Below are positions 9,414-19,654 of a stretch of 51,190 nt of DNA, in pieces. The stretch is from Trichomonas tenax (Eukaryota > Parabasalia > Trichomonadida > Trichomonadidae): assembly GCA_023091735.1 (NCBI GenBank), contig JALKBU010000292.1:1-51190 (forward strand), in the 5' to 3' direction. Each line of letters starts with the position of its first letter. Positions within the stretch are counted from its first letter, which is position 1. Below the pieces are notes generated by a model. The model had not been told where the DNA came from, did no database searches, and worked only from the letters and a program-made list of their open reading frames with translations. Position numbers and translations under genes: made by a program.

Positions 9414-11348
9414 TTATGGTTGAGCTGCGCCTGGTGGAGCTTCATCCTCTACTCTCATCTTATGCTTATCCTTCCAGATATAGATATAATTGAAGATTGG
9501 TATAATGACGTATATGTACGTGGAAGGAGAAACAAAATAGGTATAAGGATTATCAGCAGTATAAGCAACGCAAACCCAAGCGATGTTTCCAATGGCATTA
9601 ATGATCATATAGATCACTAATTCCATCTTATGGAACCAATTCAAGTAAAATGATTCATATGCTATAGCAACGAACCAGATGACTCCTGTTTGAATGAATA
9701 ATATGGAAAGGAATAGGACCCAGAACTGAACAACATACTTAACAAGCATTCCTTCCATATATGCGCCCCAAATGAAAACAACGCATTTTATTTTCCTCTC
9801 GACTTGTTGTATCCATATAGGAATAATAAAAAGGATTAGGAGGGCAAATAAATTAATGTATCTCATAAAGTTAGGGACTTTTCTATATCTAGAAAATACA
9901 AACAAAACAGAAAGACCTGATGCTTTGAAGAAATTCTTTTTCATTTCTTGGTTAGCAATATACTTATCGAAACCTTCGAGAAGCTTAGGATATAACTTCC
10001 AATGCGGCAGTAGCATTAGCAAGTAGAATACTGTGATCAAAGGAGTGACAACGAAATAGAATATTGGAACATGAATTCTTGTTCTATGCTCTGTAAAAAC
10101 ACGAGTTTTTGGGCCAACATAGAAATCCATTTCTCTTACTGTTGAACCGTCTGTTATAACTAAATGATGCTTTCCGTCACCGACATGGACGTTTAAAGAG
10201 AAGAATGACTTATTTCCGTAATATGGACTGATATATTCCATCTCTCCAAAGTCCGAATCATCGATTTCGACTGAAACTTTGTTCGGCTTTCCAAGAGTAA
10301 TTACTCTTAAAGGAAAATCATTGAGATTGAAAACAGAGTCCTTAGATGTGTACTTATATATCTGCGGATATGAAACGAATATCGTTTGTTTGTCATTCGG
10401 AGAAACAACATACATATTTATCGCTCCATTATCGATTGTATAAAGCATTGATTCATCGACGGTGAACAAAGCTGGTGAAATAACAGCCATGTAATCATCG
10501 ATGTGCGTCAATATTGGATGACTAGGATGCAGGTGACCTGACATGAATAGTTTTCCTGTTTTGAGGATCTCATGTATATCTCTTCCTTTAGAACTTTTGT
10601 CTGATCTTAAGTATTGTCTCGGATAATGACAAACGAATATTGTCGACACATTCTCATCGAGTATTGATTCAATCTGATCCAACTGCTTCTTCTTGACGTA
10701 CGGCATGAAACCGAGCAGTGCTGATGGATAAGGGACAGTCAGAGGATTGAATAATATGAAATTGTATTTTTCATATGATGTGTTAAGCTCAAACTTGCGT
10801 GCATACATATCTATCTCCTGATCAGAGACGTATTCGCGGTAATAGTTTGATGAAGAATTAAAAGAAAGAACATTCATAATGTCATGATTTCCTGTTATTT
10901 CTATAAATCTGTGTTTCTCCTTTACGCCTGAATTTCTGAATGACTCGTTGTATATATCCCAATCTATTCTTGATTGGTAATAAGCAGCTAAGGGACTTTT
11001 AGATTCTGATGCATCAACCATGTCGCCTGAATGAATAATCAAGTCAGGGTTGATTTCATTCGATATGTAATCTATGTTTGTATTGATTCTTTCGTTATTG
11101 TCTTTTTGAAAGGCCGAATAATGAGTATCGCTAACTTGGACGAATAAAAAAGGCTGTTTCTCGTTACTGAACTCTTGCTGTAGTGTGTTGGTTCTAATAG
11201 GATATACGATTCCTATCTCTACTGTTCCCATCACAATCGAACAAAAGATAACAGCGAATATAATGAACGTACAGTGAGCCTGGAAGAAGTGCCACGTCAC
11301 CTTTGGTATAATCGCTTCCTCAGAGACACTTTCCTTGTCATCGCTCAT
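9414..11348 (-). CDS. TMEM62-like membrane metallophosphoesterase
   Basis: A 644-residue calcineurin-like phosphoesterase anchored in a membrane. A hydrophobic segment (about residues 24-48) precedes the catalytic domain. The metal-binding motifs are all present: DTH (74-76), GDMVD (108-112), GNHD (153-156), CHYPR with His241, and GHLH (271-274). A beta-rich segment (about 340-415) follows, then about five membrane spans (roughly 428-448, 495-515, 540-565, 578-598, 608-628). This order matches TMEM62, a eukaryotic family of unknown substrate. The intact ligands predict an active di-metal phosphoesterase with the catalytic domain probably lumenal or extracellular. Identification is confident; the reaction catalysed is not known. 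Confidence 0.9.
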   Translation of the reverse strand: MSDDKESVSEEAIIPKVTWHFFQAHCTFIIFAVIFCSIVMGTVEIGIVYPIRTNTLQQEFSNEKQPFLFVQVSDTHYSAFQKDNNERINTNIDYISNEINPDLIIHSGDMVDASESKSPLAAYYQSRIDWDIYNESFRNSGVKEKHRFIEITGNHDIMNVLSFNSSSNYYREYVSDQEIDMYARKFELNTSYEKYNFILFNPLTVPYPSALLGFMPYVKKKQLDQIESILDENVSTIFVCHYPRQYLRSDKSSKGRDIHEILKTGKLFMSGHLHPSHPILTHIDDYMAVISPALFTVDESMLYTIDNGAINMYVVSPNDKQTIFVSYPQIYKYTSKDSVFNLNDFPLRVITLGKPNKVSVEIDDSDFGEMEYISPYYGNKSFFSLNVHVGDGKHHLVITDGSTVREMDFYVGPKTRVFTEHRTRIHVPIFYFVVTPLITVFYLLMLLPHWKLYPKLLEGFDKYIANQEMKKNFFKASGLSVLFVFSRYRKVPNFMRYINLFALLILFIIPIWIQQVERKIKCVVFIWGAYMEGMLVKYVVQFWVLFLSILFIQTGVIWFVAIAYESFYLNWFHKMELVIYMIINAIGNIAWVCVAYTADNPYTYFVSPSTYIYVIIPIFNYIYIWKDKHKMRVEDEAPPGAAQP

Positions 11349-12361
11349 ATTTTCGTTGATTAATTAAAAGAAAAAAATAAAATTCGATGATCTTTTGAAA
11401 ACCGCGAGTATGATCTGCTATAGAACCCGAAAAACAGATTATTTTTAGAGAGAATTTTTTCTACAACGTATTTTTGAATTGAGAAATGCGATCAAGCGAA
11501 AGGTGACAATGATAAATTTTTCATCGTTTTTTCATATTTATCGTGATCTAATATTAGATTGGAGCCAATGCAATGTCATAGTCGAACAAAAATAATTATG
11601 GCCTTATGCAATAGATGATATAGACAATTAAAGCCATATTTATTTTAAATCTCAAAATTCAGCGATATTTTTGAAATGCACGACCCACATAAAATTAGTG
11701 ACTTTTTGAGATCGCACTCATTAAAAACCACTTATATGCAATCTGTTTCCAGTGTTCAATTGGTGGATAAAGGTTTTTTTGGAGGAAAATTTGTTAGGAA
11801 ATGGATTCTATTTAGAGTGATCACAAAAATAGGATCGTGAACTTTACAAAAACTTTTGAGAAACTTGAAAACGTATTTTCTAACCTAATGCACAGAACAT
11901 GTTGGTGAGTATATATATAAATTTGTGATTGACTTCAAATCGAATTATTTGTTGCAAAAAAAAACTCTATTTTTCACGGCTAAATTTGACAAGTTTATTA
12001 AATTGAGAAGAATAACACACAGAGCTTATGTGTGAATACTTGGAATACTTTTTTCAAAAAAAAAACATATTTGTGATTAGATTTACTTATTTATCATCGA
12101 CAACAACCTATTTTACGTTATAAAAATGCTATACAATTGGAATATATTATAATGAGTAAAGCATATCATGGAAAATCAATGTTTTTGATGCAAGATATAT
12201 CTAATATTTTAATGAAATACAGACTTTTTTAGCTAATTCTTTAATATATCATGCACAATAGGATTTTGTACATTATGGTTCAATAACTTAGCAAGAAGTT
12301 AATCCAGTGAGTTAAAAAACCAGTTTCGCCGACTTTGCATATAAAAATTTAATTGCTCAAA
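11349..12361. other. Intergenic, AT-rich, no gene
   Basis: No ORF with coding character. Scattered A/T runs and short quasi-palindromes only. Confidence 0.5.
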
Positions 12362-12856
12362 AACATTGAATGGCAGGCCACTAGATTTTCACTGGATAGA
12401 GGGGCTTATGTAGTGATATACCTTATAAGCAGTGAAAAACTAGTGGAAAAGACGCGAACAATGTTTTAAACATGCACTTTTTCACATATTAATTGAAGTC
12501 TTATAAAGTTATTCCATACGCAGATGCAACTAATTTAGCCTCTAATTGTCGATTCTAAATCGTAAATATTTGTCATAATTGAGAGACTTTTTGTGTTTTT
12601 ATATAATTTCAATAGAATTCCTAATAAATTGTTTGAAAAAAATTTTAAAATTGAAATGAACATAGTGAGAAATTAAAATAGCAAAATAGAATCTAGATTA
12701 TGTAGCAATTCAAAATAAATAATTTATTTGGATGTGAAAAAGTGCACGCTAAAACATTGTTCGCGTCTTTTCCACTAGTTTTTCACTGCTTATAAGGTAT
12801 ATCAGTACATAAGCCCCTCTATCCAGTGAAAATCTAGTGGCCTGCCATTCAATGTT
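12362..12856. mobile_element. Inverted-repeat (MITE/foldback-like) element
   Basis: Arms of about 125 bp face each other: 12362-12486 beginning AACATTGAATGGCAGGCCAC, and 12732-12856 as its near-perfect reverse complement. They enclose about 245 bp of AT-rich sequence without an ORF. Arm identity is high, differing by a few bases such as TAGTGATATA against TACTGATATA. Similarity stops abruptly outside the arms. Size, long arms and lack of coding sequence fit a non-autonomous foldback/MITE element; no target-site duplication could be fixed by eye. Confidence 0.7.
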
Positions 12857-12899
12857 TTCCTAGTTCTTCTATTTTTTTTGCAATTTCATTGCGTTCAAC

Positions 12900-13712
12900 G
12901 CATCAACAGTCGATAAACTACAAATCCAAAGTAATTGTTCGCACATCATGGTTTGTTGGCTGTTGGTGCTTTCGAGATTCACATAAATCTAACACATTCG
13001 ACCATCTTTTACAAATCTACATTTTCTACGACTATCTGAGGTTTCTAGAATATACAGTGATGTGGGAACCTCACATAGTCGTAGGAAATGCTATGTATCA
13101 AATACTTCATTTTATCGATTTACATTACTCGCTTTAGTTGTCTCATAGCATGACAAACAGATAGGCTATGCACATTGGTTCGTCATGCTATGAGATAACT
13201 AAAGCAATCTGCAGTTTATATTTATTCGTTTTTAAATACCATCAAAAATGATTAATTTCTAGCACAAATTCTCCAGAACATCTAATTTCTGGAGAATCCC
13301 TGCTAGAAATCAATCATTTTTGATGGTATTTATATTTTTGGATAAATTATCGACTTCAGGCACTAATAAACACGCAAATTACATCAACAGTATACAAGTA
13401 TTCGATACTTACCATATCAAAGGAAATATAGTGTTGATGTATATTTCAAGAATGAACACCTTTGAAAATGACGCGCTTATTGGCCATTCTCTGGAACACA
13501 TTGATGTTCTAGATGATGTGCCCAAGAAGTTCGTCATTTTCAATGATATTTGATACTTTGGATTATAACCTATGCTTTCTAAGCTACTTTGCAGCATTTT
13601 ATTGATTAAAATATGAATAACTAATCAACAGAGATACTGCAAACTTTAAATTCTCTGAAAAATGACCGAATCACGTGATTTCGTCTTATTTTGACAGAAA
13701 CATCTATGTTTC
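12900..13712. repeat. Chain of consecutive imperfect hairpins
   Basis: At least eight separate inverted repeats follow one another: 12900-12969 (19-20 nt arms), 13022-13089 (about 21 nt), 13131-13205 (24 nt, one mismatch), 13234-13331 (46 nt, about five mismatches, 6-nt loop), 13378-13444 (about 16 nt), 13461-13544 (about 24 nt, weaker), 13658-13692 (centred on AATCACGTGATT) and 13697-13712 (7 nt). The arms are unrelated between hairpins, so this is not a tandem repeat of one unit. Small ORFs in this stretch only reflect the palindromes. Confidence 0.75.
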
Positions 13713-16117
13713 AATCCATTTTATCCTTTTACATACATAGAAGAAGAATATGGAATGGAAAATAATTGTTTATAGTCCTTTTCAATAAGTTTGATAATAT
13801 TGAATAGAATTTTTACATTTTTAGTAGTAAAAAGACAATATACAGCGTGCATGCATGAATAATGCACTACACAATATGATCTATAACATTAATATGCAAA
13901 TAGTCATTTTTAAAAACTTAATAAAAATGACTAATTCTTCGTTTGTTGAATCGGAAACATCTATTAAAATATGAATATATACTGAAAACACAATTTTGCA
14001 TTTTTGACATTTTGATAAAATCACTTTACACAATCAAAAAAATTTATCATAACAAGTTTTGTTATTTACACCGTTTCTGATGGATTGCTCTGCACAGAAA
14101 GAATATATATATATATGAGTAGTAAAAATCTAGACCAAACATAATCAAGATTTATTGAGTTTCGCTTGCATCGGGTATTATATATCAATAGAAATACACA
14201 AAATTGCATTGCCTATTATTTGAATGCTCGGTGGAAACAGTATAACATCTTAAACACACAGAATGTCAATATTTCTTTTGTTTGCTTAAGGTCATGTTTT
14301 TGTACAGAACCAATAAACAGTATTATATTCATTTAGCATAAAGTACAGTGTGGAGAACATGTTTGATGATATATTGTGTCATATAAGTATTAGTCAAATC
14401 CCAATTAATCGGCGAAAAAATCAGGATTAACATGCGCATCACCGTCACTTTTCAATCACAAAGAATGGACATTTTACAGTGATAGAAAGAGTATTTAGGC
14501 TCAAAATGTATATACAGTCATTGAAATATCATGAGAAATAGTTATGAAGTGAAACATACACAATATCACATATAAAAATCATTAATCACATTTTGATTCC
14601 ACTAAATTTTGAAAAAAGACTCATTATAATCGCAAAACCTACATAAAATCATATTCTAACACCAGCCACATTATCAAATAAACGAGGATATTGAATTTGA
14701 AAAGAGTTGATTTCAATTTTCATTAATACACTTCTAATAAACAATATATTATAGTATTACACTAATATATGCAATCACTAAACCATAATACCTACTATGT
14801 GTACACTTGTTATCAAATATTCAGCGCAATTGAAATCTCTTTTTTTCATAAAGTTCAATATTATCACAAAACACATTACAAATTTCATATTAAATTTATG
14901 TATGATTGATTTATGAAACTATTCACATACATTCTCGAATAATGCAAATTTTATGTTTATATACATATTAGATTCAATTAATTGCATGCTGCACAACACA
15001 TATAAGCATATTATAACGCATTCATGCCAATAAAATAAGGATATATTAAGTTTTACTCATTCATTTATAATTTTCTATAGTTTTATGGCTTGTATACACC
15101 ACAGATTGACAGAAGTAATCACTCATGTTTGCCAATAGCATTTACAACTGTATTTATGAATATTGAAAATAATTGATATAAAAAATTATCGATAATAATG
15201 CTTTATTTATACAGAAGAGACAAAAGCAAGGTAAGGTAAAACTAAAAAATGCATGTAAAATGATTAAAATTGCTTATAGACAAACTTCAGATCTCGCAGC
15301 ATATTAAATATGAGAAATAACTGCAGAAAAGTATATTATTTTTCGATGGCGTACACATGCGTGCCGCATAAGATAGAGAACTGAACTTTAGGGCCAAAAA
15401 GAGTGTACGTTTATCAATTTTTGATATTAAATATCGAGTATGATATTGAACAAATATCTCACCCTGGCTAAACATAAGCCAGTAATGAATAACATTGTAC
15501 TCATACTGTGTAAATGCAGGTTTTCGAAATTTCGAAATATTATTATTCGAACATTGTTTCGTATTTACTTGTGCATTTGGTATTTGATAATGCGTGGGTT
15601 ATGGTTTAGATTGAATTTTGTGCTTAAACTACTTTTTTTTCGAAGATATCTTATTCGTGGAATGTGTTGTGTGAAACTGTTGCATGCAGTATATGCAGGC
15701 TGACTGCAAAGTTACTGCCTATCATTTTATGTTAGGTGAACTACCGCAGAAAATGATGGTGTAGCAAGTTACAATGAACTTACGTTTAAAAATAATCGTC
15801 GGCATCCCCCTACTTTAGACATTGCCAGAACGATCATTTTCAATTCAATATTGATGCAAAATAACCGTCCGGGCCCATTCTGGCAAGAAAAAAATGTACC
15901 CGAAATTTCCAGGGAAAATGTGATAATCACAATGAAGATGGTGAAATTGCACGAAAACATAGTGCTCCTAAATCTATAACGAGCTGCTGATTTAAAAACA
16001 TGAAAACTCATGAATTTTTGTCGAGTAAATAATTTATTTGACAAAAAACGATAAAAAAAGAAGATTATTTTGTCAGGACGATTGCAAAAATGGAAATCAG
16101 GAAAATTCCAAAATAAA
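13713..16117. other. Gene-free AT-rich stretch with scattered hairpins
   Basis: No coding ORF. Weaker inverted repeats continue: TGGCT/AGCCA around 15468, CCTATCATTTT/AAAATGATGG around 15718-15759, and a longer one with TTGCCAGAA arms at about 15823-15886. A GTCACTTTT motif lies near 14446. The ORFs of 60-91 codons here show no protein-like character. Confidence 0.5.
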
Positions 16118-17386
16118 GGGGGTGCAAGGGTGTGTTTAGCGCAGAAAGATAGAGAAGGAGTTGAAATGTCATAATAACATCATTATAAACCCTATTAAGT
16201 TTAAATATTATAGCTATTGTTTGAGGTTTTTGTTTCGATTATAAGTCACTCAAATATCACGATTTTGACATCCGTCATTTTTTTGCACAATTTGGGTATA
16301 AAAATTTTTTCTTGCTTGAATATAGTGACCATAGAAAAGTACAGATCAATTTAAGCATATGCATAGATAGGTCGAAAGATTATGAATCGGAATCTATAGA
16401 GAAAAATAAAAAATCAAGGCTGTGTCACTTGAATAACTCTATAAAAGCGAAACTGAATTTTTTTTGTGAAATTTCAAAAAAAGTGAAAACACTTTCATCA
16501 TTTGTCATGATGTCATATTGTGTTCACAATTAACTACAATATATATAATGTTAATATTCAATAAGTATATATCTTATTTATATATATTATATCGTTGTTT
16601 TCCTTCATAATATCTGTATCAGATCAAAATAAAAAATTACGTCATCTTTTTCAAATTTGTAATTGAAATGCTGTTTTGACCATATACATCAAACTTGACT
16701 TCATTCAATTGCAGAGAGTAATAGACTATCAACTATAGATCCGTTGTGTCCCTAAGGAAAGTAATTGGCACATCTCAGTAATTAATGTTAAAGCAAATAT
16801 TCGATGGGAATCATAATTTTGTCAAAAAAATTGTGTTTGCGGAGAAAACATGTCTTTCGAGATTTTAGTTTTCATATCATTAATAAATCATCTATCTACT
16901 AATGTTATTATAATCAATACTGTATCTATTATATACGGTAACTATTATCTATGTCTTTTATCAATCATTGTGTTGACTGTAATGAAAACAAAAAAATCCC
17001 ATCTCAGATTGTCAAAATTCGAGCCGTCTCTATTTATGGGATTGCTTATCAGCAACCTAAGATTCAGTTACAATTATGAGTATATCCATAGATTATATAC
17101 GAGGTATACTATACGTATAATAGCAGAGAAAGATTGTTTCAAAAATTTTTTGAAGAGAGAGTGAAATTTTTTTCTTGGTCACATCAAAAAATGAACATTT
17201 TGGCGCCAATTTTTCCCGCGAAACAGCTCTTGGACGCAATTTTGATTTTATATTCCCCCATGGCGCCAAAATTATATGACACATTTCTCTATATAAGAGT
17301 TATTATAGATGTATATTATATATGTGTTAATAGAATGATTCAGACTTGCTCCAATCTTTCTGCGCTAAAGACACCCTTGCACACCC
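16118..17386. mobile_element. TIR element, long copy (1.27 kb)
   Basis: Terminal inverted repeats based on TGCAAGGGTGTGTTTAGCGC and continuing CAGAAAGAT bound this element; the right end reads as the complement and finishes CACCC. An almost identical copy lies inverted at 49114-50177, which fixes the boundaries. The left terminus is slightly changed (GGGGTGC for GGGTGTGC). The inside holds no transposase. The 104-codon ORF at 16850-17164 is shared with the other copy but is hydrophobic and without motif, and probably not a gene. Near the right end are TTGGCGCCAA and TTTTTCCCGCGAAA, which resemble E2F sites. I interpret it as a non-autonomous DNA transposon. Confidence 0.8.
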
Positions 17387-17509
17387 TATATTTTCCAGAT
17401 TTGCATCCCTATAATATTATCAATATTTGGAAAATGCCATGTAAAATTATGTCATCAGATAATTTTTAAGTTTGTGATATCCATTCAAAGTGTGATGTTT
17501 CAATAAAAC

Positions 17510-17520
17510 TGCCATGTAAA
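17510..17520 (+). promoter_or_regulatory. TGCCATGTAAA, variant promoter motif
   Basis: One mismatch from TGACATGTAAA, 15 bases before the ATG of the broken Rab gene. A second ATGCCATGTAAA lies at about 17431-17442. Confidence 0.35.
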
Positions 17521-17535
17521 TATGATCACTTTCTG

Positions 17536-18105
17536 ATGTGCGCCCTTCCTGCTGTTAAGATCGTAATCATTGGTGACACATGCACAGGAAAAACATCTAT
17601 TCTGAGATACCTTAAGTCAAAAACATTCAACCCGAATACGCAATCTACTACTGGACCGAATTATGAAAAATTGATTTTTCAAAAAGATGATGTCAATTGC
17701 GAAATGAGATTATGGGATACTGCCGGTCAAGAGAAATACCGCTCTTTTACAATAAACTATTTCAGACATTCAGATTGTATCATATTAGTTTATTCTGTTA
17801 TTGATGAAGAGAGTTTTAAGAACCTTTCATACTGGGTTCAGTTGGTATGAGAAAATGTTGATCCAAATGTTCCTATTGTACTGGTTGCAAATAAAACTGA
17901 TTTGGAGCCCACATTCGAGGTTTCCAATATTGAGTCATTACAATGCAATGAGTTTGTTCGTGTTTCTACTTGCACGGGTGCACAAATAGAAGAATTAAAA
18001 TATATTGCAGCCAAAAGTGCAATTGTATATACTACGCTTCATCGCAATGTACTAGATAGCCAATTTGTCGTTGCTTCTGATAAACCGAAGAAGAAATGTT
18101 GCTAA
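17536..18105 (+). pseudogene. Rab-like GTPase interrupted by one TGA
   Basis: Reading straight through gives about 188 residues of a Rab: P-loop GDTCTGKTS (13-21), switch II WDTAGQEKYRS, an SYW segment after the switch, NKTD, a weak G5 (STCTG) and a C-terminal KKKCC prenylation site. The only break is an in-frame TGA at 17848-17850 (codon 105), in the helix before NKTD. The frame is otherwise intact and has its own ATG and a promoter-like motif. One base change from CGA or AGA would explain it, since an Arg is common there. Options are a very young pseudogene, a strain polymorphism, a sequencing error or recoding. The truncated product would lack the nucleotide-specificity and prenylation parts. 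Confidence 0.8.
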
Positions 18106-18246
18106 AAATGAAAAATTCGTATAATTACCACCAGCAAATGGATTTATTCTCTTTGCTTGTCACCTTGTATGTTTAAATTCTTTAGCAATCTTTATTTGAC
18201 AGAATTGAATTTTTTGTAATGTTTAATTGGCAGATTTCGACTCTTT

Positions 18247-18257
18247 TGACATGTAAA
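18247..18257 (+). promoter_or_regulatory. TGACATGTAAA motif
   Basis: Exact copy, 30 bases before the ATG of the coiled-coil gene and in the same orientation. Confidence 0.5.
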
Positions 18258-18287
18258 TTGCAGCTGTACGTTTAGAACCAAAGCATC

Positions 18288-19490
18288 ATGAGTTTATTAA
18301 CTTCATCTGAAGACGGCTTTGAATCAGTATCATCAGGGCAAGATGAAATCCTGGAAAAAAGCAAACAGATAGAAGAGTTTTTGATGCAAATGAGGAATTC
18401 TGAAGAAAAAACGAAATCTTATTATTTCTTAGAAACATTATTCAAGCTTTTCAAGTCAGAAGTTATGCTTAACATTAGTTTGAGAAAACAACTATTACAT
18501 ATTAATTACGAAAATGAAAAGAAAATGCGTGAAATTGAAAATAAACACAATCCACGACCATTCTTTGATGAAATTAGTAAGATTTCTAACAGAAATGTTG
18601 AATCGTATAAAGCAGTAATTGATTTATTTTCCGAAATCTCAACGAGATACATCAAATCAAAATCAAAACTCAAAGCACAATTAGAAAACACAATAACAGA
18701 CAATTCAAACATTATTAACTACACAAATGATTTGAAGGCCCAATATCAAATCATTGAAGATGAAAATGCTGATCTCAAATCACAACTTGAAGAACAAAAT
18801 CAATATATTGCAGAACTCAAAAATGAAATAAACGAATTAAATAAGAAAATCAATGATAAAGACACAGAATATCAAAAGATATTAAGTGTAAAAGATGGAA
18901 TAATAAAACAAATGCAAACAGAAAAGGATTTCAAATATAATGATTGTAAGCTGCAGATAGATTTCTTCTCAAAGGCAGCAAGAAACTCTCAAATGTCAAT
19001 TGATAACTTAACAGAGAAGATTCAAGAAAATGAGTTACAAATCGCAATGGAAAGGAGCCAAAATGAAGATCTATCTGCTCAAATTGCAGCATTAAATAAG
19101 GAGAACGAAGAAAAGAAAGCATATATCGATAAACTTGAAACTCAAATAGTCAAACAAAGTAAAAAGGCTAAGAAGCTGAAGAATATCATTCTCGAAATGA
19201 ATTCAAATTATGAAGAAAATGTTAACAACTTAGAGGCAAAGTATGATTCAAAGTATGAAGTGCTCAAAAGAGAATTCGAATCCAAAGTTAATGTTAAGCT
19301 TCAAGATGTTGAGGCAACCGCTAGCAAGAAGAAGGAAATCATTAAGGATATGCAAAAACAGTTAGATAATGCTGAATGTCAAATTCAAGCATTAAATCAA
19401 AAGCTTCAAGAGTGTGAATCATCTGTGCAGCGTTACAGAGTTGAAAATGAACGTTTAAGACAGAAAATGCGTGCTCAAAATCAATTTTAA
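18288..19490 (+). CDS. Long coiled-coil protein
   Basis: A 400-residue protein that is almost entirely coiled coil from about residue 20 to the end. Heptad-like Leu/Ile spacing in Glu/Lys/Gln/Asn-rich sequence is clear, for example QLEEQNQYIAELKNEINELN and AECQIQALNQKLQECESS. The first 20 residues are Ser/Glu-rich and non-helical. It has no transmembrane segment, GRIP or other terminal domain that I recognise. Such proteins serve as golgin-type tethers, cytoskeletal rods or centrosomal components. Its neighbours (Rab and C2-domain genes) make a trafficking role possible but do not show it. The start ATG follows a TGACATGTAAA motif by 30 bases. Confidence 0.85.
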   Translation: MSLLTSSEDGFESVSSGQDEILEKSKQIEEFLMQMRNSEEKTKSYYFLETLFKLFKSEVMLNISLRKQLLHINYENEKKMREIENKHNPRPFFDEISKISNRNVESYKAVIDLFSEISTRYIKSKSKLKAQLENTITDNSNIINYTNDLKAQYQIIEDENADLKSQLEEQNQYIAELKNEINELNKKINDKDTEYQKILSVKDGIIKQMQTEKDFKYNDCKLQIDFFSKAARNSQMSIDNLTEKIQENELQIAMERSQNEDLSAQIAALNKENEEKKAYIDKLETQIVKQSKKAKKLKNIILEMNSNYEENVNNLEAKYDSKYEVLKREFESKVNVKLQDVEATASKKKEIIKDMQKQLDNAECQIQALNQKLQECESSVQRYRVENERLRQKMRAQNQF

Positions 19491-19654
19491 TTCAATATTT
19501 TGTTATTGTTTTGATTTAGTAAAGATTTATGTGTATTGTTTTATAGAAACGCGGTGTTGTTTAAATATCATGATATTTATTTAAAACTAAATGAATATGA
19601 ATTTAAATAAAAGTGAATAAACATAAAAAGATGAAAACTAGAGGAAAAATCAGA

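Noticed and set aside
12005..12020. AATAACACACAG resembling the trichomonad intron branch/3' splice signal
   Set aside because: No coding sequence on either side and no convincing GTATGT donor; likely chance.
13320..13553. 77-codon ORF in the hairpin chain
   Set aside because: It runs through palindromic DNA, and an ORF on the opposite strand mirrors it; no protein character.
16850..17164. 104-codon ORF conserved in both TIR elements
   Set aside because: The copies are nearly identical at DNA level throughout, so retention of the frame is not evidence of selection, and there is no recognisable motif.
11349..17500. Large DNA transposon (Maverick/Polinton) remains
   Set aside because: No integrase, polymerase, protease or capsid-like reading frame is visible; only small inverted-repeat elements are supported.
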